NCBI GenBank assembly: GCA_017617805.1
Contig: JAFZVN010000061.1
Location: forward strand, 1 to 34,713
DNA from: Bacteroidaceae bacterium
Lineage (GTDB): Bacteria > Bacteroidota > Bacteroidia > Bacteroidales > Bacteroidaceae
DNA length: 34,713 bases
Direction: 5' to 3'
Part shown: positions 23,622 to 31,303 of the stretch, piece after piece
How the letters are laid out: each line of letters begins with the position of its first letter
Numbering within the stretch: the first letter of the stretch is position 1
Made by a program: the position numbers and the translations under genes
Notes under the pieces: model-generated
Told to the model about the DNA's origin: nothing
Seen by the model: the letters and a program-made list of their open reading frames with translations, nothing else
Databases searched by the model: none

Positions 23622-23645
23622 TTTTTCACTTTTAACTTAAAAATT

Positions 23646-24851
23646 ATGGAATCAAAGAAAAAGGTTGTCGTTGCCTTCAGCGGCGGATTGGATACCAGCT
23701 ACACGGTGATGTATCTGGCAAAGGAAAAAGGTTATGAGGTGCATGCTGCATGTGCCAACACGGGTGGCTTCTCGGCTGAACAGCTGAAGACGAACGAGGA
23801 GAACGCTTACAAATTGGGTGCCACGAAGTATGTGACGCTCGACGTGACACAGGAATACTACGCCAAGTCACTCAAATATATGGTGTTCGGCAATGTGCTG
23901 AGAAACAATTGCTATCCCATTTCGGTATCGTCTGAGCGTATCTTCCAGGCTTTGGCGATTGCACGTTATGCGAAGGAGATCGGTGCCAGCGCCATTGCAC
24001 ATGGTTCGACAGGTGCAGGTAACGACCAGATCCGTTTCGACATGACGTTCCTTGTGATGGCTCCCGGTGTGGAAATCATCACCCTGACCCGCGATGGCAA
24101 CCTGAGCCGTCAGGAGGAGATTGACTACCTGAACAAGAACGGCTTCGCTGCTGACTTCGCGAAGTTGAAGTATTCTTATAATGTGGGCATCTGGGGCACC
24201 AGCATCTGCGGTGGCGAGATTCTCGACTCCACACAGGGTCTGCCTGAGTCTGCCTATCTGAAGCACCCCACGAAGGAAGGTCCCGAACTGCTGAAGTTGG
24301 GCTTTGAGAAGGGTGAGCTCTGCTCGGTGAACGGCGTCAAGTACGATGACAAGATCAAAGCCATCCAGGCTGTGGAGGAGATTGGTGCTGCGTATGGCAT
24401 CGGTCGTGACTGCCACGTGGGTGACACCATCATCGGCATCAAGGGACGTGTGGGCTTTGAGGCTGCGGCTCCGATGCTGATCATCGGTGCACACCGTTTC
24501 TTGGAGAAATACACGCTCTCGAAGTGGCAGCAGTATTGGAAAGACCAGGTGAGCAACTGGTATGGCATGTTCCTGCACGAGAGCCAATATCTGGAGCCTG
24601 TGATGCCCGACATCGAGGCGATGCTGACTTCTTCGCAGCGCAACGTGACTGGCGAGGTGACCCTCGAACTCCGTCCTCTCTGCTTCCAGACCGTAGGTGT
24701 GGATTCGCCCAACGACCTTGTGAAGAACAAGCTGGGTGAGTATGGCGAGACTGCCAAGGCATGGTCATCTGAGGATGCCAAGGGCTTCATCAAGGTGACC
24801 TCTACCCCACTCCGCGCTTATTATCTGGCACATCCAAACGAGGAAAGATAA
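23646..24851 (+). CDS. argG: Argininosuccinate synthase
   Basis: Joins citrulline and aspartate, using ATP, in arginine synthesis. The 401-residue protein has the ATP P-loop-like motif VVVAFSGGLDTSYTVMYLA at the N-terminus, AIAHGSTGAGNDQIRFD in the middle, and NVGIWGTSICGGEILD. The length is normal. The frame is open upstream through the right repeat arm, but ATG 23646 is the natural start. No separate promoter is seen, so expression probably depends on readthrough from argR across the inserted element. Confidence 0.96.
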   Translation: MESKKKVVVAFSGGLDTSYTVMYLAKEKGYEVHAACANTGGFSAEQLKTNEENAYKLGATKYVTLDVTQEYYAKSLKYMVFGNVLRNNCYPISVSSERIFQALAIARYAKEIGASAIAHGSTGAGNDQIRFDMTFLVMAPGVEIITLTRDGNLSRQEEIDYLNKNGFAADFAKLKYSYNVGIWGTSICGGEILDSTQGLPESAYLKHPTKEGPELLKLGFEKGELCSVNGVKYDDKIKAIQAVEEIGAAYGIGRDCHVGDTIIGIKGRVGFEAAAPMLIIGAHRFLEKYTLSKWQQYWKDQVSNWYGMFLHESQYLEPVMPDIEAMLTSSQRNVTGEVTLELRPLCFQTVGVDSPNDLVKNKLGEYGETAKAWSSEDAKGFIKVTSTPLRAYYLAHPNEER

Positions 24852-24894
24852 GAAGAGGATTGAAGAATTGAAAAATTGAAGGATTGAAGATTTC

Positions 24895-25911
24895 ATGGTA
24901 AAGGTAGGTATATTAGGTGCGGCTGGATATACGGGAGGCGAGTTGATTCGCCTGCTGATCAACCATCCGCAGGCAGAGATTGTGTTTGCCAACAGCGAGT
25001 CGAATGCGGGCAACAAGGTGTATGACGTGCATGAGGGCTTGATGGGCGACACGGAACTGGAGTTCACCAGCGAGATGCCGTTCGACCAGGTGGACGTAGT
25101 GTTCTTCTGCTTCGGACATGGGAAGAGTGAGGCGTTCCTGAAGGAACACAGCATCCCAGCGAACGTGAAGATCATCGACATGGCGCAGGACTTCCGCATC
25201 AAAGGCGACCATGATTATGTGTACGGTTTGCCTGAAACACATAAGGAGGAGATTACGAAATGTCAGCATTTGGCAAACCCTGGATGTTTTGCCACGTGCA
25301 TTCAGTTGGGACTGCTGCCATTGGCAAAGGCAGGACTGCTGACGAAGGACATCGCGGTCAATGCCATCACAGGTTCGACGGGAGCAGGACAGAAGCCCAG
25401 CGCCACGACGCACTTCTCTTGGCGTGACAACAACTTCTCTGTGTACAAACTCTTCACGCACCAGCATCTGCATGAGATCTGCCAGACACTGAACGAACTG
25501 AAGCCAGCCGAGGCTCCTCATGTGGTTGACACCTTGGATGAGGGCTATGAGGCAGAGGGCATCACCGTGGATTTCATCCCTTATCGTGGTGACTTCCCAA
25601 GAGGCATCTTCTGCACGGAGGTGGTGACACTAAGCGAAGCCCCCAAAGGGGAGGAGATTGTCGCTCTCTACAAGGACTTCTACAAGGATGCTGCCTTCAC
25701 CCACTACAGCGACAAGGCACTGGATTTGAAGCAGGTGGTGAATACCAACAAGGCATTGGTGCATGTGGAGGTGTTCGGTCGGAAGGTCGTGATCACCTCG
25801 ATGATTGACAACCTGCTGAAGGGTGCCGTCGGTCAGGCAGTACAAAATATGAACATCATGTTCGGCTTGGATGAAAAAGCCGGACTTAACTTGAAAGCAT
25901 CAGCATTCTAA
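24895..25911 (+). CDS. argC: N-acetyl- (or N-succinyl-) glutamyl-phosphate reductase
   Basis: Reduces N-acylglutamyl phosphate to the semialdehyde with NADPH. The 338-residue protein has the Rossmann motif VGILGAAGYTGGELIRLL, the catalytic Cys131 in NPGCFATC, and the GSTGAGQKPSATTHFSWR segment typical of the type I enzyme. Bacteroides uses succinylated intermediates in this pathway, so the natural substrate may carry succinyl instead of acetyl; the sequence alone does not decide. It lies 43 bases after argG, in a spacer of gaagaatt words, and five bases before argD. Confidence 0.95.
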   Translation: MVKVGILGAAGYTGGELIRLLINHPQAEIVFANSESNAGNKVYDVHEGLMGDTELEFTSEMPFDQVDVVFFCFGHGKSEAFLKEHSIPANVKIIDMAQDFRIKGDHDYVYGLPETHKEEITKCQHLANPGCFATCIQLGLLPLAKAGLLTKDIAVNAITGSTGAGQKPSATTHFSWRDNNFSVYKLFTHQHLHEICQTLNELKPAEAPHVVDTLDEGYEAEGITVDFIPYRGDFPRGIFCTEVVTLSEAPKGEEIVALYKDFYKDAAFTHYSDKALDLKQVVNTNKALVHVEVFGRKVVITSMIDNLLKGAVGQAVQNMNIMFGLDEKAGLNLKASAF

Positions 25912-25916
25912 GAATT

Positions 25917-27056
25917 ATGAATTTATTTGACGTATATCCACTTTTCGACATAGCCATCGACCACGGCAAGGGATGCCATGTGTGGGATGACAAGGGACAG
26001 GAATATCTCGACCTCTACGGAGGCCATGCTGTCATCAGCATCGGACACTGCCACCCTCATTATGTCGAGGCCATGACCCAGCAATTGAACAAGTTGGGCT
26101 TTTACAGTAACTCCGTACAGAACCCGCTCCAGAAGGAACTTGCCACCCGTCTCGGCAAGGCATCGGGCTATGAGGACTACCAGCTGTTCCTCATCAACTC
26201 GGGTGCCGAAGCCAATGAGAACGCGCTGAAACTCGCTTCCTTCTACAATGGCAGAACCCGTGTGCTGTCGATGGAGAAGGCCTTTCATGGCAGAACTTCG
26301 TTGGCGGTCGAGGTGACCAACAACCCCAAGATCATCGCTCCCATCAACAACAATGGACACGTGACTTATCTGCCCATCAACGACATCCAGCCTTGGAAGA
26401 CCGAGATTGAGAAGGGTGATGTGTGCGCTGTCATCATCGAGTGCATCCAGGGTGTGGGTGGCATCCGCATGGTCACCAAGACGTTCATGCAGGAACTGCG
26501 TACCCTCTGCGACCAGCACAACACCGTGCTGATCTGCGACGAAATCCAGTGTGGTTACGGACGAAGCGGTAAGTTCTTTGCTCATCAACACCTCGGCGTG
26601 CAGCCCGACCTCATCACGGTGGCGAAGGGCATCTGCAATGGCTTCCCGATGGGTGGCGTGCTGATCTCGCCCAAGTTCACGCCTGTCTATGGTCAGTTGG
26701 GCACCACGTTCGGTGGCAATCACCTCGGATGTGCAGGCGCCATTGCCGTGCTCGACGTGATTGAACAGGAGCATCTGGTGGAGAATGCCGCCAAGGTGGG
26801 TGAATATCTCATCGACACGCTCAAGGCAGAACAGGCATCGGGCCATCTGCCACACGTGGTGGATGTCCGTGGCGAGGGTCTGATGATTGGCATCGAGCTG
26901 GACATCCCCTACAAGGAGCCACGCACACGCCTCATCAAGGAAGAGCACTGCTTCACGGGCTGTTCAGGCACCAACGTTATCCGTCTGTTGCCACCGCTCT
27001 GTCTGTCGATGGACGATGCCAAACTGTTTATCGAGAAATTCAAGAAAGTTTTATGA
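25917..27056 (+). CDS. argD: Acetylornithine (or succinylornithine) aminotransferase
   Basis: PLP-dependent class III transaminase making N-acylornithine from the semialdehyde. The 379-residue protein has the NSGAEANENALKLA phosphate-binding segment (about 94-107), the PLP-ring Asp in ICDEIQCGYGRSG (206-218), and the Schiff-base Lys237 in TVAKGICNGFPMGG. Slightly shorter than many ArgD proteins (about 390-400) but complete. As with argC, a succinylated substrate is plausible in this group. The last 17 bases overlap the end of the opposing GH95 gene. Confidence 0.93.
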   Translation: MNLFDVYPLFDIAIDHGKGCHVWDDKGQEYLDLYGGHAVISIGHCHPHYVEAMTQQLNKLGFYSNSVQNPLQKELATRLGKASGYEDYQLFLINSGAEANENALKLASFYNGRTRVLSMEKAFHGRTSLAVEVTNNPKIIAPINNNGHVTYLPINDIQPWKTEIEKGDVCAVIIECIQGVGGIRMVTKTFMQELRTLCDQHNTVLICDEIQCGYGRSGKFFAHQHLGVQPDLITVAKGICNGFPMGGVLISPKFTPVYGQLGTTFGGNHLGCAGAIAVLDVIEQEHLVENAAKVGEYLIDTLKAEQASGHLPHVVDVRGEGLMIGIELDIPYKEPRTRLIKEEHCFTGCSGTNVIRLLPPLCLSMDDAKLFIEKFKKVL

Positions 27057-29571
27057 CGTTCCGTCCTTTCTTCAACTTCAACTGCTTCAGCTCGCCATTT
27101 ACGGTGAGCTGAATTTTTTGTGCCTGCAGAGCCGTGAGGGTGAGCTTGGTGACGCGGCTATTTTTCCAAGTCATATCGACAGCGATGCCGCCACGGGCAC
27201 GGATGCCAGAGACGGAACCATCCTTCCAGTTGTCGGGGAGGGCTGGCAAAAGCTCGATGGAAAGTGAGGGTCTTCCCTCCACTAAATCGAACTCGCTCTG
27301 CATCAGCATCTCAATCACACCAGCACAGCCACCGAAGTTTCCGTCTATCTGGAAGGGCGAGTGGGCATCCAACAAATTGGGATAAGTGCCGCCACCACGA
27401 CGTGCATCGGGACCCTTATAGCCATCGGGACTGACGTATGAAAGGAGTTTGCGGTAGATATGATAAGCGTTCTTGGCATCGTGCAGACGAGCATAGAGAT
27501 TCACACGCCAACCCGTGCTCCAACCCGTGGTCTTGTCGCCTTTCAGTTCGAGGGTCTTGGAGGCGGCACGAAGCAGACCCTCTCTGTCCTGACGGACATC
27601 TCCCCCATAATGGGGAGAGCCATCCGGCTTGTTCCCTAATGACGAAGACCCCGCATGGGCTCCCTCCCCATTACGGGAGAGGGTTGGGGAGAGGGTCTTT
27701 TGATGCCCTGGATACACGCCAAACAGATGGCTCTGATGACGGTGGTGAGGGTCTTCATCCTCCCAATCGTAGAACCATTCCTGGAGATTCCCTTTCTTAC
27801 CAATCTTATAGGGCTGCAGTTTTGCCAGTGCTGCGTCAGCCTCGGCGATGAAGTCCTTGTCCTGTCCAAGAATGAGAGCGGCATTGCGAGCATCGGTGAG
27901 ACACTCGCGAATCATGGCGAGATCGGCAAAACCGCCGTAGCAAGTGCGTCCGTGATAGCCTTGGTCGGTGATGAAGACATTCTCGGGCGAGGTGGAAGGA
28001 GCGGTGATGAGATACTCAGGGCCATCCACACCCATGTCCTTGGTCGAGACGAGCCAACCGAGGCAGAAGTCCGCAGCACCCTTGAGGACGGGATAGTATT
28101 CACGCAGGAAATCCTTGTCGAGCGAGAAGGTGTAGTGCTCCCAGATGTGGGTGCTGATCCAAGCGCCACCCATGTTCCAGTTGGCCCACATGGGGTCACC
28201 AGTGTGGAGACCCACAGGACAAGTCATCGCCCAGATGTCGGTGTTGTGGGCAAGGCACCAACCCTTATCCACTCCGTAGTAAGCCTTGGCAGTCAGTTCG
28301 CCAGAGCCTTGCAGTTCCTTCATATAGGTGAAGAGCGATTGGTGCATCTCAGGCAGGGCAGCGGTCTCAGCAGGCCAATAGTTCTCCTCCACATTGATGT
28401 TGCTGGTATAGTTGCACGACCACGGCGGCAGGATGCTCTCGTTCCAGAGTCCTTGCAGATTGGCAGGGACATTCGGAGTGCGCGAACAGGAGATGAGCAG
28501 ATAGCGGCCATACTGGAAGTAGAGGGCTTCGAGGGCAGGATTGAAGACGGATTCGTTGACATATTCCTTCAGCACCTCATCGGTGGGGCGGGCATCCTCC
28601 TTGGCTTCTCCTAATGAGAGTTTCACCCTATCATATATATTCTTATAGTCATTCATGTGGCGGTTCAGAAGGTCGTTGTAATTCTTCGATGCGAGTCTGT
28701 CTAAACGTTCATCAGCGATTTGCTTGTAAGGCTTTCCCTCCTTCACGGGGTCTTTGTCATAGCCATTGAACGAGGTGGCATTGACCACATAAATCATCAC
28801 TTCCTTGTTTCCATTCACCTCAATCACTTCGTCGCCAAAGCCCACGTCAGCCGAAGCCACCTTCACCTTCGTGCGGAAGTGGATGCCCCGATTGGGGTCG
28901 TAGGCGAACTTATCCTTCGCATCGTAATAGCTCGGCAGGGAGGCATAGCCCGCATAGCCGTCCATCGTCATCATGCCATCATTCATTGCCGACGTCAAGT
29001 GTGGCAGTTGGCTACCAACTGACACTCTGGCACGGATGCCCTGAGGATTGTCGGTCGTGAGGCGGATGACGATGCCCTCGTCGGGATGGGTGGCGAAGTA
29101 CTCCACCGCATACTGATAGGCTCCGCGATGCCAAACCGTGTGGGCTGTGGCATTGCCAATGTCGAGCCAGCGCTTATAATTACTCACCTGCTCCAGCGTG
29201 TCCAGATACTCGATGCTGAGTTCGCCCAGCGGCTGATAGTTCTGCGAGAAGTGTCCCTGCACATCGTGCTGCAACGAGTCTGCTTTGCGATAGTCGCCAT
29301 TGCGAAGTGCCTCGCGGATGGTGGGGATGGTCTTGTGGGCATCGGGCGAATAGACATTCATGTTGCAGGGCTCACCCGTCCAGAGCGTGATGTCGTTCAG
29401 CGAAATCCGTTCGCGGTTGGGGTTGCCATAGACGATGCCGCCCATCGTGCCATTGCCGATGACGAGCGCCTCCTCAAAGTAGTCCGCAGGGCGGTTGTAG
29501 TGCAACACTTGCGCCTGGACCATCTGAGCGGTCTGCACACACAGCGCAATCAAAAGAATGATTCTCTTCAT
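27040..29571 (-). CDS. GH95 family alpha-L-fucosidase, exported
   Basis: An 843-residue secreted glycosidase with signal peptide MKRIILLIALCVQTAQMVQA. GH95 marks are clear: RPADYFEEALVIGNGTMGG at the start, the catalytic-site Asn pair in NYTSNINVEENYWPAE, WISTHIWEHYTFSLD with the general-acid region, HRHQSHLFGVYPGH, and FQIDGNFGGCAGVIEML near the end. Members cleave alpha-1,2-fucose (some, alpha-L-galactose) from glycans, in the periplasm or outside. About 41 residues at 625-666 (TLSPTLSRNGEGAHAGSSSL and on) are an in-frame repeat insert in a loop between two core segments. ATG 29571 was chosen because the signal peptide and promoter (29598) fit; the frame is open further upstream. No SusC/SusD pair is next to it. 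Confidence 0.92.
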   Translation of the reverse strand: MKRIILLIALCVQTAQMVQAQVLHYNRPADYFEEALVIGNGTMGGIVYGNPNRERISLNDITLWTGEPCNMNVYSPDAHKTIPTIREALRNGDYRKADSLQHDVQGHFSQNYQPLGELSIEYLDTLEQVSNYKRWLDIGNATAHTVWHRGAYQYAVEYFATHPDEGIVIRLTTDNPQGIRARVSVGSQLPHLTSAMNDGMMTMDGYAGYASLPSYYDAKDKFAYDPNRGIHFRTKVKVASADVGFGDEVIEVNGNKEVMIYVVNATSFNGYDKDPVKEGKPYKQIADERLDRLASKNYNDLLNRHMNDYKNIYDRVKLSLGEAKEDARPTDEVLKEYVNESVFNPALEALYFQYGRYLLISCSRTPNVPANLQGLWNESILPPWSCNYTSNINVEENYWPAETAALPEMHQSLFTYMKELQGSGELTAKAYYGVDKGWCLAHNTDIWAMTCPVGLHTGDPMWANWNMGGAWISTHIWEHYTFSLDKDFLREYYPVLKGAADFCLGWLVSTKDMGVDGPEYLITAPSTSPENVFITDQGYHGRTCYGGFADLAMIRECLTDARNAALILGQDKDFIAEADAALAKLQPYKIGKKGNLQEWFYDWEDEDPHHRHQSHLFGVYPGHQKTLSPTLSRNGEGAHAGSSSLGNKPDGSPHYGGDVRQDREGLLRAASKTLELKGDKTTGWSTGWRVNLYARLHDAKNAYHIYRKLLSYVSPDGYKGPDARRGGGTYPNLLDAHSPFQIDGNFGGCAGVIEMLMQSEFDLVEGRPSLSIELLPALPDNWKDGSVSGIRARGGIAVDMTWKNSRVTKLTLTALQAQKIQLTVNGELKQLKLKKGRNVIKLS
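27575..27698. repeat. Palindromic repeat inserted in frame in the GH95 gene
   Basis: Bounded by perfect 10-bp inverted ends (27575-27584 agaccctctc and 27689-27698). It contains ccatccgg (27620-27627), ccgcatgggc (27651-27660) and two ctcccc/ggggag near-palindromes. The two words match the cores of the spacer element at 1348-1568. Confidence 0.75.
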
Positions 29572-29597
29572 AGTTAGTAGTGGATTAGTTTTCGCCT

Positions 29598-29629
29598 CAA
29601 AGGTACGACGAAAAAACGAGACCCGCAAA
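29598..29629 (-). promoter_or_regulatory. Promoter of the GH95 gene
   Basis: Minus-strand TACCTTTG (29598-29605) and TTTG (29626-29629), 20 bases apart. The transcript would start near 29591, about 20 bases before ATG 29571. Confidence 0.75.
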
Positions 29630-29709
29630 CATCCTCCCGATTTTTTCTCATCCTTCATAATATCTACCCTCCCCATTCGTTATTAAAGATAAGAATTGAC
29701 CGCAGAAAG

Positions 29710-30237
29710 ATGAACAAGATCAACATAAGACCAGCCGTGGCTGCCGATGCCGAAGCCGTGCAGCGCATCTATGCCCCCTACGTGGAGGAGACCGCCATCA
29801 CGTTCGAGTATGACGTGCCCTCCATCCAGGAGATGGCGCGCCGCATCATCGAAGTGGAGCAGAAATATCCGTGGCTCGTGGCAGAGGAAGACGGACGCAT
29901 CGTGGGCTATGCCTACGCCAGCCCCTTCAAGCAGCGAGCCGCCTACCAGTGGGCCGTCGAGACCTCCATCTACATCGACCGCACCGAGCATCGCAAAGGC
30001 ATCGGACACCTCCTCCACGATGCGCTCGAAGCCCAGCTCAAGGCCCAAGGCATCCTCAACATGAACGCCTGCATCTCCTACATCGAGCCCGAGGACGAGT
30101 ACCTCTCCCTCTCCAGCGTCCACTTCCACCAGCGCATGGGCTACACCCAAGTCGCCCACTTCCACCAGTGCGGACGCAAGTTCGGCCGCTGGTACGACAT
30201 GATCTGGATGGAGAAGCTCATCGGCGAGCATCTCTAA
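29710..30237 (+). CDS. GNAT acetyltransferase, phosphinothricin acetyltransferase-like (Pat/MnaT)
   Basis: A 175-residue GNAT protein of the Pat group: INIRPAVAADAEAVQRIYAP, VEETAITFEYDVPSIQEMAR, the acetyl-CoA loop HRKGIGHLLHDALEAQLKAQ (Arg/Gly-x-Gly pattern), and HFHQRMGYTQVAHFHQCGRK. In other bacteria such enzymes acetylate methionine sulfoximine, phosphinothricin or amino acid amine groups. The native substrate here is unknown. No typical promoter is seen in the 50 bases upstream. An AEC transporter follows after a repeat. Confidence 0.9.
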   Translation: MNKINIRPAVAADAEAVQRIYAPYVEETAITFEYDVPSIQEMARRIIEVEQKYPWLVAEEDGRIVGYAYASPFKQRAAYQWAVETSIYIDRTEHRKGIGHLLHDALEAQLKAQGILNMNACISYIEPEDEYLSLSSVHFHQRMGYTQVAHFHQCGRKFGRWYDMIWMEKLIGEHL

Positions 30238-30239
30238 AC

Positions 30240-30299
30240 TTCAATTCTTCAATCCTTCAATCCTTCAATTCTTCAATTCTTCAATCCTTCAATTCTTCA
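30240..30299 (+). repeat. Low-complexity ttcaatyctt array
   Basis: Repeats of ttcaattc/ttcaatcc (the complement of the gaagaatt words at 6485 and 1620) fill the whole gap between the two genes. They end directly at the ATG of the AEC transporter. Confidence 0.85.
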
Positions 30300-31211
30300 A
30301 TGATAGCACAAGTAATGCTCACCCTGTTTGCCATCGTCGTCGTGGGCTACGTGGCAGGCAAGAAAGAATACATGGGCGGCACGTTCGACAAGCGGCTCTC
30401 CAAGCTCGTCATCGACATCAGCTGCCCAGCCCTCATCCTCTCCTCAGCCATGACCGGCGAGCTCCCCGACCGCAGCTACATCCTGCCGCTCCTCGGCATC
30501 AGCGCCATCACCTACGTGCTGCTCACCGCCGTGGCCTTCTGGCTTCCACGCCTGCTCACCAAGCAGAAAGCCGACGAAGGCCCCATCGGATTCGCCCTCA
30601 TGTTCGGCAACGTCGGCTTCATGGGCTATCCCATCGTCGCCAGCATCTTCGGTCACGAAGCTGTGTTCTATGCTGCTGTGCTCAATGTGGTCAACACCTT
30701 CGCCGTCTTCACCGTCGGCACCATCCTCATCACGGGCAAGACCGTCAATGGCCCCAAGTTCCAGAAGAAAGTCCTCTGGTCCACGCCCATGATCTCCGCC
30801 TATCTCACCATGCTCATCGTAGCCCTGCGCATCGAAGGAATCCCCCAGTGGATCAGCCAGCCCCTCACCATGATCGGCAACATCACCGTGCCAGCCGCCC
30901 TGCTCATCATCGGCTCGTCGATGTCGCAGCTCCCCCTGCGGGCCATGCTCGGCACCCCCTCCATCTATGCCACCACCCTCCTTCGCCTCGCCGTCCTGCC
31001 CATCGCCATCCACTACCTGATGCAGCTCCTCGGCTTCTCCCCCTTCGTCGTAGGCATCAACACCGTGGTCATCGCCATGCCCGTCGCCACCTACGGCACC
31101 ATCCTCTGCCTGCGCCACGGCAAAGACACCACCCTCATCACCCAAGTCACCTTCATCACCACCCTCCTCTCCATGCTCAGCATCCCACTGCTGGTCACAT
31201 ACATTATTTGA
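30300..31211 (+). CDS. AEC family transporter
   Basis: A 303-residue inner-membrane protein with about ten hydrophobic segments. It has the family look: MIAQVMLTLFAIVVVGYVAG, LVIDISCPALILSSAM, GFALMFGNVGFMGYPIVASI (the conserved N-x-G-F-x-G-x-P motif) and GINTVVIAMPVATYGTI in the second half. AEC proteins export auxin-like or dicarboxylic compounds, or act as malate permeases. The substrate here cannot be told. ATG 30300 is the last base of a repeat plus TG; the frame extends upstream only as an overlap with the acetyltransferase. Confidence 0.9.
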   Translation: MIAQVMLTLFAIVVVGYVAGKKEYMGGTFDKRLSKLVIDISCPALILSSAMTGELPDRSYILPLLGISAITYVLLTAVAFWLPRLLTKQKADEGPIGFALMFGNVGFMGYPIVASIFGHEAVFYAAVLNVVNTFAVFTVGTILITGKTVNGPKFQKKVLWSTPMISAYLTMLIVALRIEGIPQWISQPLTMIGNITVPAALLIIGSSMSQLPLRAMLGTPSIYATTLLRLAVLPIAIHYLMQLLGFSPFVVGINTVVIAMPVATYGTILCLRHGKDTTLITQVTFITTLLSMLSIPLLVTYII

Positions 31212-31214
31212 TAA

Positions 31215-31297
31215 GTGAAAAGTGAAAAGTGAAAAATCCAAGTTACAAACCATCCGGATGGCAGTAAAATAGATTTTTCACTCTTCAATTTTCACTT
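31215..31297. repeat. Inverted repeat with ccatccggatgg core between convergent genes
   Basis: The left arm (31215-31238) is made of gtgaaaa words and the right arm (31272-31297) of their complement; the inner 11 bp pair perfectly. The centre holds the palindrome ccatccggatgg (31250-31261). It separates the AEC and GH106 genes and probably ends both transcripts. Confidence 0.75.
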
Positions 31298-31303
31298 TAA
31301 GTC

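Noticed and set aside
25636-25655. cccccaaagggg in argC as another in-frame repeat insert
   Set aside because: It adds at most two or three residues, lacks both core words, and the protein aligns well by eye, so chance is likely.
25923-26948. 341-residue minus-strand frame
   Set aside because: Antisense to argD, with no recognisable motifs.
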